From: Amoebophrya sp. A120
Taxonomy: Eukaryota > Sar > Dinophyceae > Syndiniales > Amoebophryaceae
NCBI GenBank assembly: GCA_905178155.1
Contig: CAJINV010000004.1
Coordinates: forward strand, 5,410,535-5,474,534
Length of the DNA stretch: 64,000 nt
Reading direction: 5' to 3'
This document shows positions 55,870 through 64,000 of this stretch, one piece after another (position 1 is the first letter of the stretch; the number at the start of each line of letters is the position of its first letter). A program made the translations under genes and the position numbers. The notes beneath the pieces were generated by a model. The model searched no databases. It worked only from the letters and a program-made list of their open reading frames with translations, and was not told the origin of the DNA.

Positions 55870-58212
55870 TCACGAAACCTCCTCATCTGAAGATCCTACA
55901 TCACTTCCACACAGGGTCCTGTCATCGTCGGATGCTGCGTGGTTGACATAATTGCTACTAGCCTGTCTGTCAGCAAGTACAGACGCTAAACTACACACAC
56001 CTTCGGACACTTGTCCCAATAATAAATTCTTCACATATTCCTGCATACCAAATCCTTCCACAATCTCCACAAAAAGCCCGGGATAATACTTCATCAACAC
56101 ATCCATTTTATCCTGCCGGGTCGGGTAGTCGGCGATGTTAAACGCCGATGGTACCCTCGTATTCCACGGCTTCATATCACCTTCCACCACCAACGTCCAA
56201 AATTCCGCCACCAAGCGCGTGAATATCCATTTTTGCTTACTCCCCGACCGTCCTTGGGCTAAAATCGACTGCTGTGCACAAGTGTTGTCGATGCCGTGGT
56301 CGAACCGTTTTCCTGCCAACGCACTCCGGTAGAACTTCACCGCCAACGGGGCTACAGCTGTTTCCAAAACATTTATTGGAAACAGCCGAAAGTCGGGATG
56401 CAACTGCTCCGCGACAATGTCCTCCTTCACGCACCGAAGCACGCCGTTTTCGACGAAAACAGCAGCAAGAACGCCCTTCTTTTTGCTCCACTGTGCGTCC
56501 GTATACAAGAGGGCGCTCTGCTGCTGATCGGACTCGAACGTGACGCCGCGCTTCAATGGAAGCGACATGATGCGCAGCACAGACTTGAGCGCGTTTCCTA
56601 CTTCCACCACGACGTCGCACTCTTCCCGTGCTGCATGTAACCGCAACGGGCGAATGACTGGGCTCAGCGCCCTATCCGCCACGGAGGCGAGCACGAAGGT
56701 GAGCCTCCCGACGAGCTCGCTCGCGGTGACGGGATCAAGTACTGCTGTGTCCAGTGCTAACTTGCACACACCACAAATCTGCTTTTTCTTCTCCTCCGTC
56801 ACTGCCAGGGTGGGTGTTCTTCCCGTGACGTCGAAGAACAACCCAAGCACCTCCAACAAGCGCCCGGTCTTGATCTTGTCACGCATGGCTGGCAAGCCAA
56901 GCATGACGAGCAGCTCCAACAAAACCTCCTCCACCACTTTCCCCAACCCGCACAGCGGGAAGATGGGGGAATCGTCGACATAGTCCTCCGCATTCAGCCC
57001 GTAATGCTTGCGGAGGACGGACCGCAGCAGCTTGCCAGGACGGCGCCAGCCCGTGACGCTGTGCCTGCTGCCGAAAATGGCAGACAGGCCGACGAAACGA
57101 TGATGCCGCTTGGTGGAGGGGTTGTACACCACGATCGTGTTGCACTTGCGATCGGACTTTTTTATCATCATATTGTTGTAGCATTTAGCAATATCCAACA
57201 ATGCGATTTCTATCTCGTTCAAGTCCTGGCTGATCACACGTCTGCACTTCTTGTTGGTGCTGATGTCTGCACACTTCAACACAGGTTCGTCGCGGAGTGC
57301 CGGAGTCTTCACATTTTCCTTCAACAAGTCTCCATCTAACTCTGCAATTTCTCCCTTCACATACTGCAAAAATTGCTTCTCGTGCCGCACCTCCGCCGCT
57401 CTGCACCTCTGCAACACCTTCCGGCTGTGACGCACGATCTTTTTATTTGCACACGATGGATCGCGCGCCACAGCAGCGTTTGCAAGTACGTCTAACGCGG
57501 TCGGTATCGGCACTCGTTTTGACAATGGGCTGCACATGTTTGCCGATACCGCCGGATCGATCAACCGCACCGTCCGGGTTTGATGCCGCGGAAGCCGTCG
57601 CATGGCGTACTTCAGCTTCTCCTGCTCTTCTTCACACGTGCTGATTGTATCTGGTATGTCGAACGGTCCCTCGAGCAATGCGTACCCCAACTCGGGCACG
57701 CATGCTGTCTCGGCGACGCTGCGTTCCCACGTCAGCTTAATATCTTCATCCGACCACGGCGGTTTACGATGATCTCCTTGCAGCAACCGCTTGATGACTT
57801 TGCTGGGTTCAAACTGCTCCACACTGTTACACATCTTATCTCGCTTCACACGGGGGCTCCACGTCTCGTCGACCTTGCATGGCCCCACCATGCTAAGGCC
57901 ATCTCGCCACACGTCCCACGCTTCCTTGTCGGAAGCGTGGCACTTCTCCCCTAACAGCTCCCAGAGCCCGAGCTTGCTGCACACGCGCGGCTTGCGTATG
58001 TCGACGTCGATACTGTCGTATATCTCCTGCGACCTGGCCGCGGTCTGCTCGTGCCAGAGCTTAATCTGCTCGCGTCTCTCACGAATGCCCTTCTCCGTTT
58101 GCGACGCCGGATCAGGGAGCACTTGGGCACGGTCGAGCGGGTGGCTTCTCACACTGTCTATTTCCACCCTCTTCAAGACAGTGCGCACTTCATCTTTTGT
58201 GGGGACACCCAT
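55870..58212 (-). CDS. Reverse transcriptase / RNase H of the YR retrotransposon
   Basis: A 780-codon intact frame starting MGVPTKDEVRTV. Reverse-transcriptase signatures: RTVRLIDPAVSANM (the 'RxIDxxSxxxN' region typical of DIRS-like RTs), ALLDIAKCYNNMMIK (first catalytic Asp), LSAIFGSRHSVTGW (replacing 'LPFGSxxSV') and YVDDSPIF (catalytic YVDD). LGLFFDVTG follows. RNase H features: LLYTDAQWSKKKGVLAAVFV, INVLETAVAPLAV, GIDNTCAQQSIL and SAFNIADYPTRQ, giving the acidic active-site residues and the late 'NxADxxSR'-like motif. The first ~200 residues show no known domain. The frame has no stops, so the copy may be recent or active. Confidence 0.9.
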   Translation of the reverse strand: MGVPTKDEVRTVLKRVEIDSVRSHPLDRAQVLPDPASQTEKGIRERREQIKLWHEQTAARSQEIYDSIDVDIRKPRVCSKLGLWELLGEKCHASDKEAWDVWRDGLSMVGPCKVDETWSPRVKRDKMCNSVEQFEPSKVIKRLLQGDHRKPPWSDEDIKLTWERSVAETACVPELGYALLEGPFDIPDTISTCEEEQEKLKYAMRRLPRHQTRTVRLIDPAVSANMCSPLSKRVPIPTALDVLANAAVARDPSCANKKIVRHSRKVLQRCRAAEVRHEKQFLQYVKGEIAELDGDLLKENVKTPALRDEPVLKCADISTNKKCRRVISQDLNEIEIALLDIAKCYNNMMIKKSDRKCNTIVVYNPSTKRHHRFVGLSAIFGSRHSVTGWRRPGKLLRSVLRKHYGLNAEDYVDDSPIFPLCGLGKVVEEVLLELLVMLGLPAMRDKIKTGRLLEVLGLFFDVTGRTPTLAVTEEKKKQICGVCKLALDTAVLDPVTASELVGRLTFVLASVADRALSPVIRPLRLHAAREECDVVVEVGNALKSVLRIMSLPLKRGVTFESDQQQSALLYTDAQWSKKKGVLAAVFVENGVLRCVKEDIVAEQLHPDFRLFPINVLETAVAPLAVKFYRSALAGKRFDHGIDNTCAQQSILAQGRSGSKQKWIFTRLVAEFWTLVVEGDMKPWNTRVPSAFNIADYPTRQDKMDVLMKYYPGLFVEIVEGFGMQEYVKNLLLGQVSEGVCSLASVLADRQASSNYVNHAASDDDRTLCGSDVGSSDEEVS

Positions 58213-58939
58213 GGCACTAGCGCAAAGAATGTCGTATAAAAACTGCTTATGTGCATAGCGAAGACAGTCTGGTGCACTTATCGGAAATGTGTGTGATGCT
58301 GCATTTGCAAGGTGTAAACACTACTGTCTGTAGCGCTGTCCTCTTTGCTTACTTTGCAACTACGTTTTTTCTCTGTGTCCCCACCCCATCACGGCCGACT
58401 GATGCGCACTTGGCAAACCGATTGTTACTCCACTGAGGCACACTGTGTGGCGTGTTTTCGGCTGCATTTGCTGACCATAACCGACAACGACCGATACTTT
58501 TGGATTGCATTTACACACGTTAACATGACTTCGCAGCGGAGCAATGTGCTGGCGAAGTGACGCGGCACAAAACGCGGCGCTTGCTGACAGACAGGCTGAC
58601 TGACACGCTGTATCTTTTCATATGGTTACACTTCTTTACAGTGTATCTATTACAACTCACATTGGTTCGCTTTGACAGACAAAAATCCACCGTGCATTGT
58701 CCTGCTCACCATGGTCCAGAATGTAAGTTACATGTAATTCACTGAGATAAAAAATACATTGAAGCGACATGTGTAGCAACCTTAGCGCACAGAAAAAACA
58801 GTTTGTAATCTTACATGGTGTTACACTCACTCGGAGACAGAAGCTTGACTTCTTTGCAACTACAACAGAGCAAGATGGAAAATGTTAAGTACGCTAATGC
58901 TACAAGCAGTGCCGTAGCTGCACCTGCAGCATACGACAC
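58213..58939. other. Non-coding spacer inside the retrotransposon
   Basis: Between the RT start and the gag-like stop. AT-rich, short ORFs only; probably contains the promoter or 5' UTR of the RT message. Confidence 0.5.
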
Positions 58940-60320
58940 TTACGTGCTGCTGGCCGCAGCCGGTGCCGCCACCGGCGTGCGCCAGCTCTCATACACCACG
59001 TCCTTGAACTGGGAGGCGAAGCGCGGATCCTCCTTTATCTGCTTGAACTCGGCTTCGGTGATGTCACCACGGTTTTCACAGTGTTTGAAACGGCAGTCCC
59101 AGACGTAGCACTTCCCCGCGTTAGCCAGGAAGGAGTGGCAGTACTTGACGGTCTTGCCCTTCTTCCCTCCTTTACCGCCCTTGTTGTCCTTACCGTACGC
59201 GCCGCTGCGGCGACCACCACCACCTTGTTGATACTCGGCACCGTAACCACCCTTCTTGCCGTACGACTGCGGCGTGGGGATGTTGCGGGTCAAGCAACTC
59301 CTGGATCGTGGCCTGCATCTTGGCAGTGGCCTCTTCCATCGCTTGATTGGCCTTGGCCGACGCCTGTTCCGCGGCTTCATCGATACCTGAGAACAAGAAA
59401 AAAACGACGTATGGAACACTGTAGTGATAGCATGACGCAGCGTGCTTTTTTATCTTACTTTCATGACTGAAACATGCATGCGGTGAACTACCTTTCACTC
59501 TGGCCAGCTCCGCGGCCCACAACGCGTCCCAGCGCGTGGCATCACAGTAGGTGCGGATGCGCCCTTCATAGGTCGTCCCAGCCGCCACTAAGGGGGCGAG
59601 ATCACTAGTAATAGCTTCAGATTTGTACAACAACGAACCCATCACACGCTGCGCCACGCTTTCACCGTGGTGAAAGACGGCATTCTGGTACTGGTTCTGC
59701 AACTCACGCTTGCGCTCCACGGTCAACAGGGCAGGACGATCACGGTGCAGCTTACTGGCCAAGCAGGCGAACAAGGCGCTCATGTCGAAGTTCAACGTGA
59801 CTTTGTCCCCAGACGCATCCAGCCCTTTGCACATGATCTTACCTGAAAATGATACACGATTTTCATTGACGACAAGCCCATGTGTAAACATGCATGTGTG
59901 ACGTGTGGTAGTACATTTTCACTTTGCCAAACAAAAACGAATATTACCGACTTCCCACAACGCACGGCCATTGACCTTGGCGGCACAGGCGACGAAGTGC
60001 TTGCCGGAGGGCCGCTGATCCGGGTGGTCACACACCAAACCCTGCAGGGCGACCTTCACCTGCTGCTCCTGACCACACAAGTGGTCCACCAACCTGGCCT
60101 GCTGCGCCGGATCCTGCACGGCAGCTGATGTAGTGGCTTTTGTGATTACTTAGCAAACTGACGCAACTGTGATTACTGAGCATATTTACATGCTGCGTGC
60201 TGCACTATCTGTATCATTTATGCATGCTGATCACGACAAAAACTCAAAACAAGTACCAACGGCTGCCACTGGGGGGCCAGCAGCGCCTCCGCCAGCAGCA
60301 GCACCATCCGGATTGACCAT
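58940..60320 (-). CDS. Gag-like protein with a CCCH zinc finger, four exons
   Basis: Exons 60320-60257, 60124-59948, 59842-59492 and 59386-58940 are joined by three GT-AG introns, each kept in frame by a split Gly or Ala codon. The start is MVNPDGAAAGGGAAG. The middle has a helical region (QDPAQQARLVDHLCGQEQQ; SVAQRVMGSLLYKSEAI; AEQASAKANQAMEEATAKMQ). Good coding sequence shifts frame near 59290: the upstream frame reads MQATIQELLD and the downstream one NIPTPQSYGKKGGYGAEYQQ. After the shift come a Gly/Lys-rich stretch and a CCCH finger (YCHSFLANAGKCYVWDCRFK, then H), which would bind RNA. The shift may be a programmed event or a damaged base. The position suggests a nucleocapsid role. Confidence 0.65.
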
Positions 60321-60552
60321 TTTTCACAATTGAGCTAGAACAAACTGTTTCTACTAGTGTCTACCACTCCCTAAATTGTCTTTTTTGTGACGCAAGCTTG
60401 ATTGACGCAACGACGCAAACGTATGCATGTAGAGCGTGGGCATGTTTGTACAACGTGACTAGTGACGCATTTTTCTGAACACTGGGCGCGGCGTGCACGA
60501 CGGGTCCACGACATGTGGTTTCATATTTTTATCTTTACACAAACTGCACATT

Positions 60553-61965
60553 TTATAAACCACAAAAATCTACTGCACAATACTGGTCTTTACTCACAAA
60601 CGGGATGGATCGGATGTAGTACATGAGCATGCCGAGATTGCTCCAACGGCAATGCACTACCACCCGTGTCGGATCGACACCACATAAATACAGATGGGTG
60701 GCAGCGCCAATTCTCCAGCTATGCGCACCGGCTTCGAACTCGTTGAGCTTTTTCATAACTCTGGACACGTCGAGATCATTGCCTTGCAACATGGGTAGAA
60801 AATTCTTAAATTTACAAACACAGTACTCACACGGGTAGCCAGCACGTTTTAACTGACTGCACACACACTTCACTCTTACAAGGGAATAGCAATTGACTTT
60901 GGTGCTAGCTTCGTTAAAATTTACCAAGAGATCGCCTATGTCATAACGTAGTGAGATTTTTTGCTTTGCACCAGATCCGCACGTGTCGAGCAGTTTTACT
61001 TCGCTCTTGCGTAATGCTGCATAAAAAGCTATGCATAATGCCATAACTTCCGTGGCATTGATCACACCTAGCTCGTGGCACTTCCGTACATGATACAAAG
61101 TGAGTGGCGCTTTCTGCTTTTTCCTTCCTAAATGCCCTCTGCGTACCAAATTCCCTAATTCTCTTCTTACATCCTCGCGCTGGCTTTCTGTCAATGCACA
61201 TCTTTCATCTTTGAAGATATCCGCAACCACTGGTTGTATCGTAGCATATCCGGCTGCGAGGCTGACGCCGATAAACTGCTTCACGGAATCTACCGTCCAC
61301 GGAGCGCAGGGAAGTTCTGCAGCTATCTTTTCGCACCTGCGCACCCGCGCATCCCGATTATCATCGGCCTTCTTGGAAGACGCGCACGCCGTGTAATCCT
61401 CCATTGCACCCCGAAGGAGGAACGGGCTTCTCGCAATATCTAACGCAGCTTCGATCTTACTCCGTGCTGCTGACCGCTCCAAACTCGTACCGCCGTGTAG
61501 CGCTACTGCTGCATCAGCTTGCACTGCTTCCATCTGCTTGACGAAATACTGCACAGGCACATCACACCCTTTGGCAGACCTGGCGCACGGGTCGTCTTTA
61601 ACGTAGCACGACGTGCTTTGAAGTACTCCGCTCACGTGCCGCGAAACAAGCCGCATCTTGCTGAAAGATGAAGCCAGGTGCCTGCCCTGCGCTTCTGTAC
61701 AAATCACCATGCCACGTACGTCCGACTCAGGCTTTGGCGCAACGATGTGACGGTGCTGGATGGTACCGGGCGGCAGCGAAACTGAATTCGCGACAAAACC
61801 CCGCGGCAGCGGGTCATCCGCGTTGACGCAACTCTGCACGGCTTTTGACGCAACCTTCTCACCGCACGTTGCGGCGAAGTTCTCGTATGTACTGAGATTT
61901 TCCGCACCCTGCTTCGCGAAATCCTCCTTCAGACTGGCCCAAAACTCTGCCTCGTCGAACGACAT
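60553..61965 (-). CDS. Tyrosine recombinase (integrase) of the retrotransposon
   Basis: A 470-codon intact frame from ATG 61965 (MSFDEAEFWASLKEDF); a non-ATG extension exists to 62004. The C-terminal half carries the tyrosine-recombinase catalytic signature. Box I arginine is in FYAALRKSEVKLL. The H-x-x-R of box II is GAHSWRIGAATHLYLCGVDP. Then come CRWSN and the nucleophile tyrosine in MLMYYIR. A helical core-binding domain precedes it (AAGYATIQPVVADIFKDERC; LTESQREDVRRELGNLVRRG). This enzyme would integrate a circular cDNA instead of a DDE integrase. It is transcribed from the B2/A2/B1 end and lies upstream of the gag-like gene. Confidence 0.9.
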   Translation of the reverse strand: MSFDEAEFWASLKEDFAKQGAENLSTYENFAATCGEKVASKAVQSCVNADDPLPRGFVANSVSLPPGTIQHRHIVAPKPESDVRGMVICTEAQGRHLASSFSKMRLVSRHVSGVLQSTSCYVKDDPCARSAKGCDVPVQYFVKQMEAVQADAAVALHGGTSLERSAARSKIEAALDIARSPFLLRGAMEDYTACASSKKADDNRDARVRRCEKIAAELPCAPWTVDSVKQFIGVSLAAGYATIQPVVADIFKDERCALTESQREDVRRELGNLVRRGHLGRKKQKAPLTLYHVRKCHELGVINATEVMALCIAFYAALRKSEVKLLDTCGSGAKQKISLRYDIGDLLVNFNEASTKVNCYSLVRVKCVCSQLKRAGYPCEYCVCKFKNFLPMLQGNDLDVSRVMKKLNEFEAGAHSWRIGAATHLYLCGVDPTRVVVHCRWSNLGMLMYYIRSIPFVSKDQYCAVDFCGL

Positions 61966-62044
61966 CTTTATCTTGACTTCAACCGAGTTGAACTGGCTGT
62001 ACAATCTGTGGCGACTGTGACAAAAACGGAGTGGGCGGGCGGGA

Positions 62045-62201
62045 AAAGAAACGACAAAGAGTCGCTCCTAAGGTCCTGCTACCCTGTGTACATGCGGGCG
62101 CGCTTTCGCGCGGTACACAACTCTCATGGCACTGGAGGGAGGTTTTACCGGCGCACCGTCGCCATGAATAAAGCCGAGACCTCGTCCCTTGCCTACTATT
62201 T
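62045..62201. repeat. Split direct repeat B1
   Basis: 157 nt, near-identical to 62937-63093 (both contain AAGGTCCTGCTACCCTGTGT). Confidence 0.92.
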
Positions 62202-62202
62202 T

Positions 62203-62347
62203 ACTCATACGCTCCTGCACTTCTCTCGTGTGCTACTACTGACTGGTGTGAAGCGGCCTTCTGGTCCCAAGCGCAGAGCGGCTGCAGGCGCAACGCGTAC
62301 GACGACGAGCTCGTAGACGACGAGCAGCATGATCTTGGTGGGGCCCC
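62203..62347. repeat. Split direct repeat A2
   Basis: 145 nt. It directly follows B1, as the circular junction of a split-repeat element would. Confidence 0.92.
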
Positions 62348-62936
62348 TTTTGCCACCTACGCTCTCACGGAGAGGGCGCTGACTGAAGCGCGACAACCAG
62401 GACCCACCACCGCTCGACACGAGAGCGCCTGCACCGTAATACTGATCTGCGCACTGTATTCTACTAAACCATGCTGCCGGCGTCTAACGAGGCTCTACAG
62501 CGGCCTGAAGACATGTAACACAACGGCGCGAGGCGCTGCTACTTGACGAGGTCAAGTAGCAACACCGCCCGTAGCTGTATCGCGAGCCGGGCGGACCCAG
62601 TTCACGATACCACAGACGCAAACGCGGTAGCGCACCACAAGACGAGGTGGCTCCTGCCTGAGCAGAATACCGACCGGCTCGCCAAGTAGCAGCGCCGACG
62701 CCAAGCTGGCAGCACGACCGCAACACCTACTTCTGCACCTTACTTGCACATACCACAACTGCACCAAGATACTGGCACCACCGCCACCACAACTACATCT
62801 GCCTCTACCACTAGGCAACAACAGCAGGCCGGTGCGAACCCATGCACATGCATGTCGCACCGCCTACGCGCTTCCTACACCCACAGGGCGGAAGCGCCTG
62901 ATCTGCAGGGGCACGTGCGATCAGCACCGTGTAACC
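62348..62936. other. Internal right-end segment between A2 and B2
   Basis: About 590 nt unique to the right end of the split-repeat element, CAC/GTG-rich, with no credible coding frame. Confidence 0.5.
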
Positions 62937-63093
62937 AAAGAAACGACAGCGAGTCGCTCCTAAGGTCCTGCTACCCTGTGTACATGCGGGCGCGCTTTCG
63001 CGCGGTGCACAACTCTCATGGCACTGGAGGGAGGTTTTACCGGCGCACCGTCGCCATGAATAAAGCCGAGACCTCGTCCCTCGCCTACTATTT
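62937..63093. repeat. Split direct repeat B2
   Basis: 157 nt; the right terminus of the element, ending CCTACTATTT next to the minisatellite. Confidence 0.92.
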
Positions 63094-63370
63094 CTGGCAC
63101 AGATTGCAACTTTTTTCACATGTGCCGGCGCAAATCGGAACTTTTTGCACATCTGCTGGCCGAGACGGCAATCTGTTGCACATCTGCCAGGACAGATCAC
63201 ATTTTTTTCCACATGTGCTGACAGGAATCACAATTTTTTGCGCATATGCGAGCACAAGTCGCAATTTTGTGCACATGTGCCGGCACGGATCGCAATTTTT
63301 TCCACATCTGCCAGCGCGGATTGCATTTTTTTTCACATTTGCAAGCGCGGATTGCAATTTTTTGCACATT
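63094..63370. repeat. ~33-bp degenerate minisatellite, right block
   Basis: Repeats of a unit close to GCAATTTTTTCCACATCTGC plus CAGCGCGGATT, about eight copies, matching 55160-55510. Confidence 0.8.
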
Positions 63371-64000
63371 TGCCTTTTAGAAAATTCAACAAATTTTGAT
63401 AGTGTGCGGGCATCCTACCAAATTTTGCAGTATATGGAGTCAGATTCTATAGCCCTGGCGCTCCAGCGGAAATTTGCGGACATTTGGCGGGAATTTGGCC
63501 AGCATTTCGCATTCTGGCGGGAGTTGCGCGGTGTTTGGCGGTGTGTGGTGCTTTGGTGGCGGCCAAAGTGTCAGGACCTGTTAATCCTGGTCGCGCGGGA
63601 GAAACAGTTGTGGGGTGGTGGTACAAAGCCGAATTTTTGCGGTACAACAGCGGTTACAGCGGCGCGGTACGACTTTGCAGCGGTTTTCGGGGCAAATGCC
63701 AGTTCCAGGCTTTGTTGCGAACCGTTTCTGGCTGGATTTGCGGCTTTTCCAGACCACTTGTGATGCTTTATTCCCTTCAGGAAACGCATCACCATGGTGC
63801 ATCTCTGAAAAGGAAGCAGACAGCAGAAACGGGCTCCAACTCTGCTATGGAACGCCGGGGATTGCCGTCATGTTAGTCCTGGACCTGCCCGCAGTCAAGC
63901 AGCAGTGCGGCACCTAAATCCAGCTGTCGTCTGACGCGGTGCCAGGCTTGGCTCTTCACGATGAGAAGTTACTATCATAGGCGGACACCGCAGGAGTTTG
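63371..64000. other. Unassigned right end
   Basis: Overlapping ORFs on both strands without recognisable domains. No supported gene. Confidence 0.4.

Larger units (their letters stand above)
55511..63093 (-). mobile_element. Tyrosine-recombinase retrotransposon with split direct repeats
   Basis: A 7.6-kb element. Repeat A occurs at 55511-55655 and 62203-62347; repeat B at 62045-62201 and 62937-63093. In plus-strand order this is A1, genes, B1-A2, 0.6 kb, B2: the split-direct-repeat arrangement of PAT/Ngaro/Kangaroo-type retrotransposons, which are thought to integrate through a circular intermediate and a tyrosine recombinase. Three gene blocks, all minus-strand, encode in transcription order a tyrosine recombinase, a CCCH-finger gag-like protein and an RT/RNase H. 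Both ends abut the same 33-bp minisatellite, which marks the insertion site. No target duplication is evident, as expected for recombinase-mediated integration. Confidence 0.88.

Overview
The window is nuclear DNA of a protist with many introns. Genes lie on both strands, introns interrupt almost every long reading frame, and a vacuolar ATPase catalytic subunit split into ten exons gives a firm anchor. The most striking property is that most introns are not GT-AG. They are short (about 170-500 nt) elements with terminal inverted repeats, usually beginning TATC and ending GATA, flanked by copies of a 5-nt target sequence, and removed together with one copy. Introns of this kind ('introners') are known from several protists, including parasitic dinoflagellates of the Amoebophrya type. 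That is my best guess for the source, but it is inference; no rRNA or other taxonomic marker is present.

Layout. 1-4243 (minus): a glycosyltransferase gene resembling family GT10, running off the left edge. 4845-7717 (minus): a secretory coiled-coil protein. 9676-10545: a tandem array with tRNA-like A and B boxes and covarying hairpins. 11071-20868 (plus): three uncharacterised multi-exon genes, one with two apparent frameshifts. 22236-22900: a minisatellite with a 71-72 bp period. 24767-28813 (minus): a large nuclear-type protein. 29652-32975 (minus): a leucine-rich-repeat protein containing a 49-nt microexon between two introners. 34137-35492 (minus): a DUF285 (BspA-like) repeat protein. 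36429-42819 (minus): V-ATPase subunit A; its seventh intron is 2.8 kb and contains a structure with perfect 78-bp inverted repeats. 43496-44798 (minus): a membrane protein resembling DoxX. 47501-54113 (minus): a protein-kinase-like gene broken by at least nine introners.

55511-63093 is a complete-looking tyrosine-recombinase retrotransposon with split direct repeats (A1 ... B1-A2 ... B2). On the minus strand it carries a tyrosine recombinase, a spliced CCCH-finger gag-like gene and a reverse transcriptase/RNase H, in that order. It sits inside a ~33-bp minisatellite.

The introner rule was tested on the V-ATPase gene. Summing exons after removing each element plus one 5-nt copy gives 1857 nt, exactly 619 codons, and conserved motifs read through every junction. 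The same rule joins exons in frame in the kinase-like, LRR, GT10-like, coiled-coil and nuclear-protein genes. At eleven junctions the two 5-nt copies are identical. Several unrelated inverted-repeat families obey the rule, which suggests one mobilising machinery, not encoded in this window, that keeps seeding new introns.
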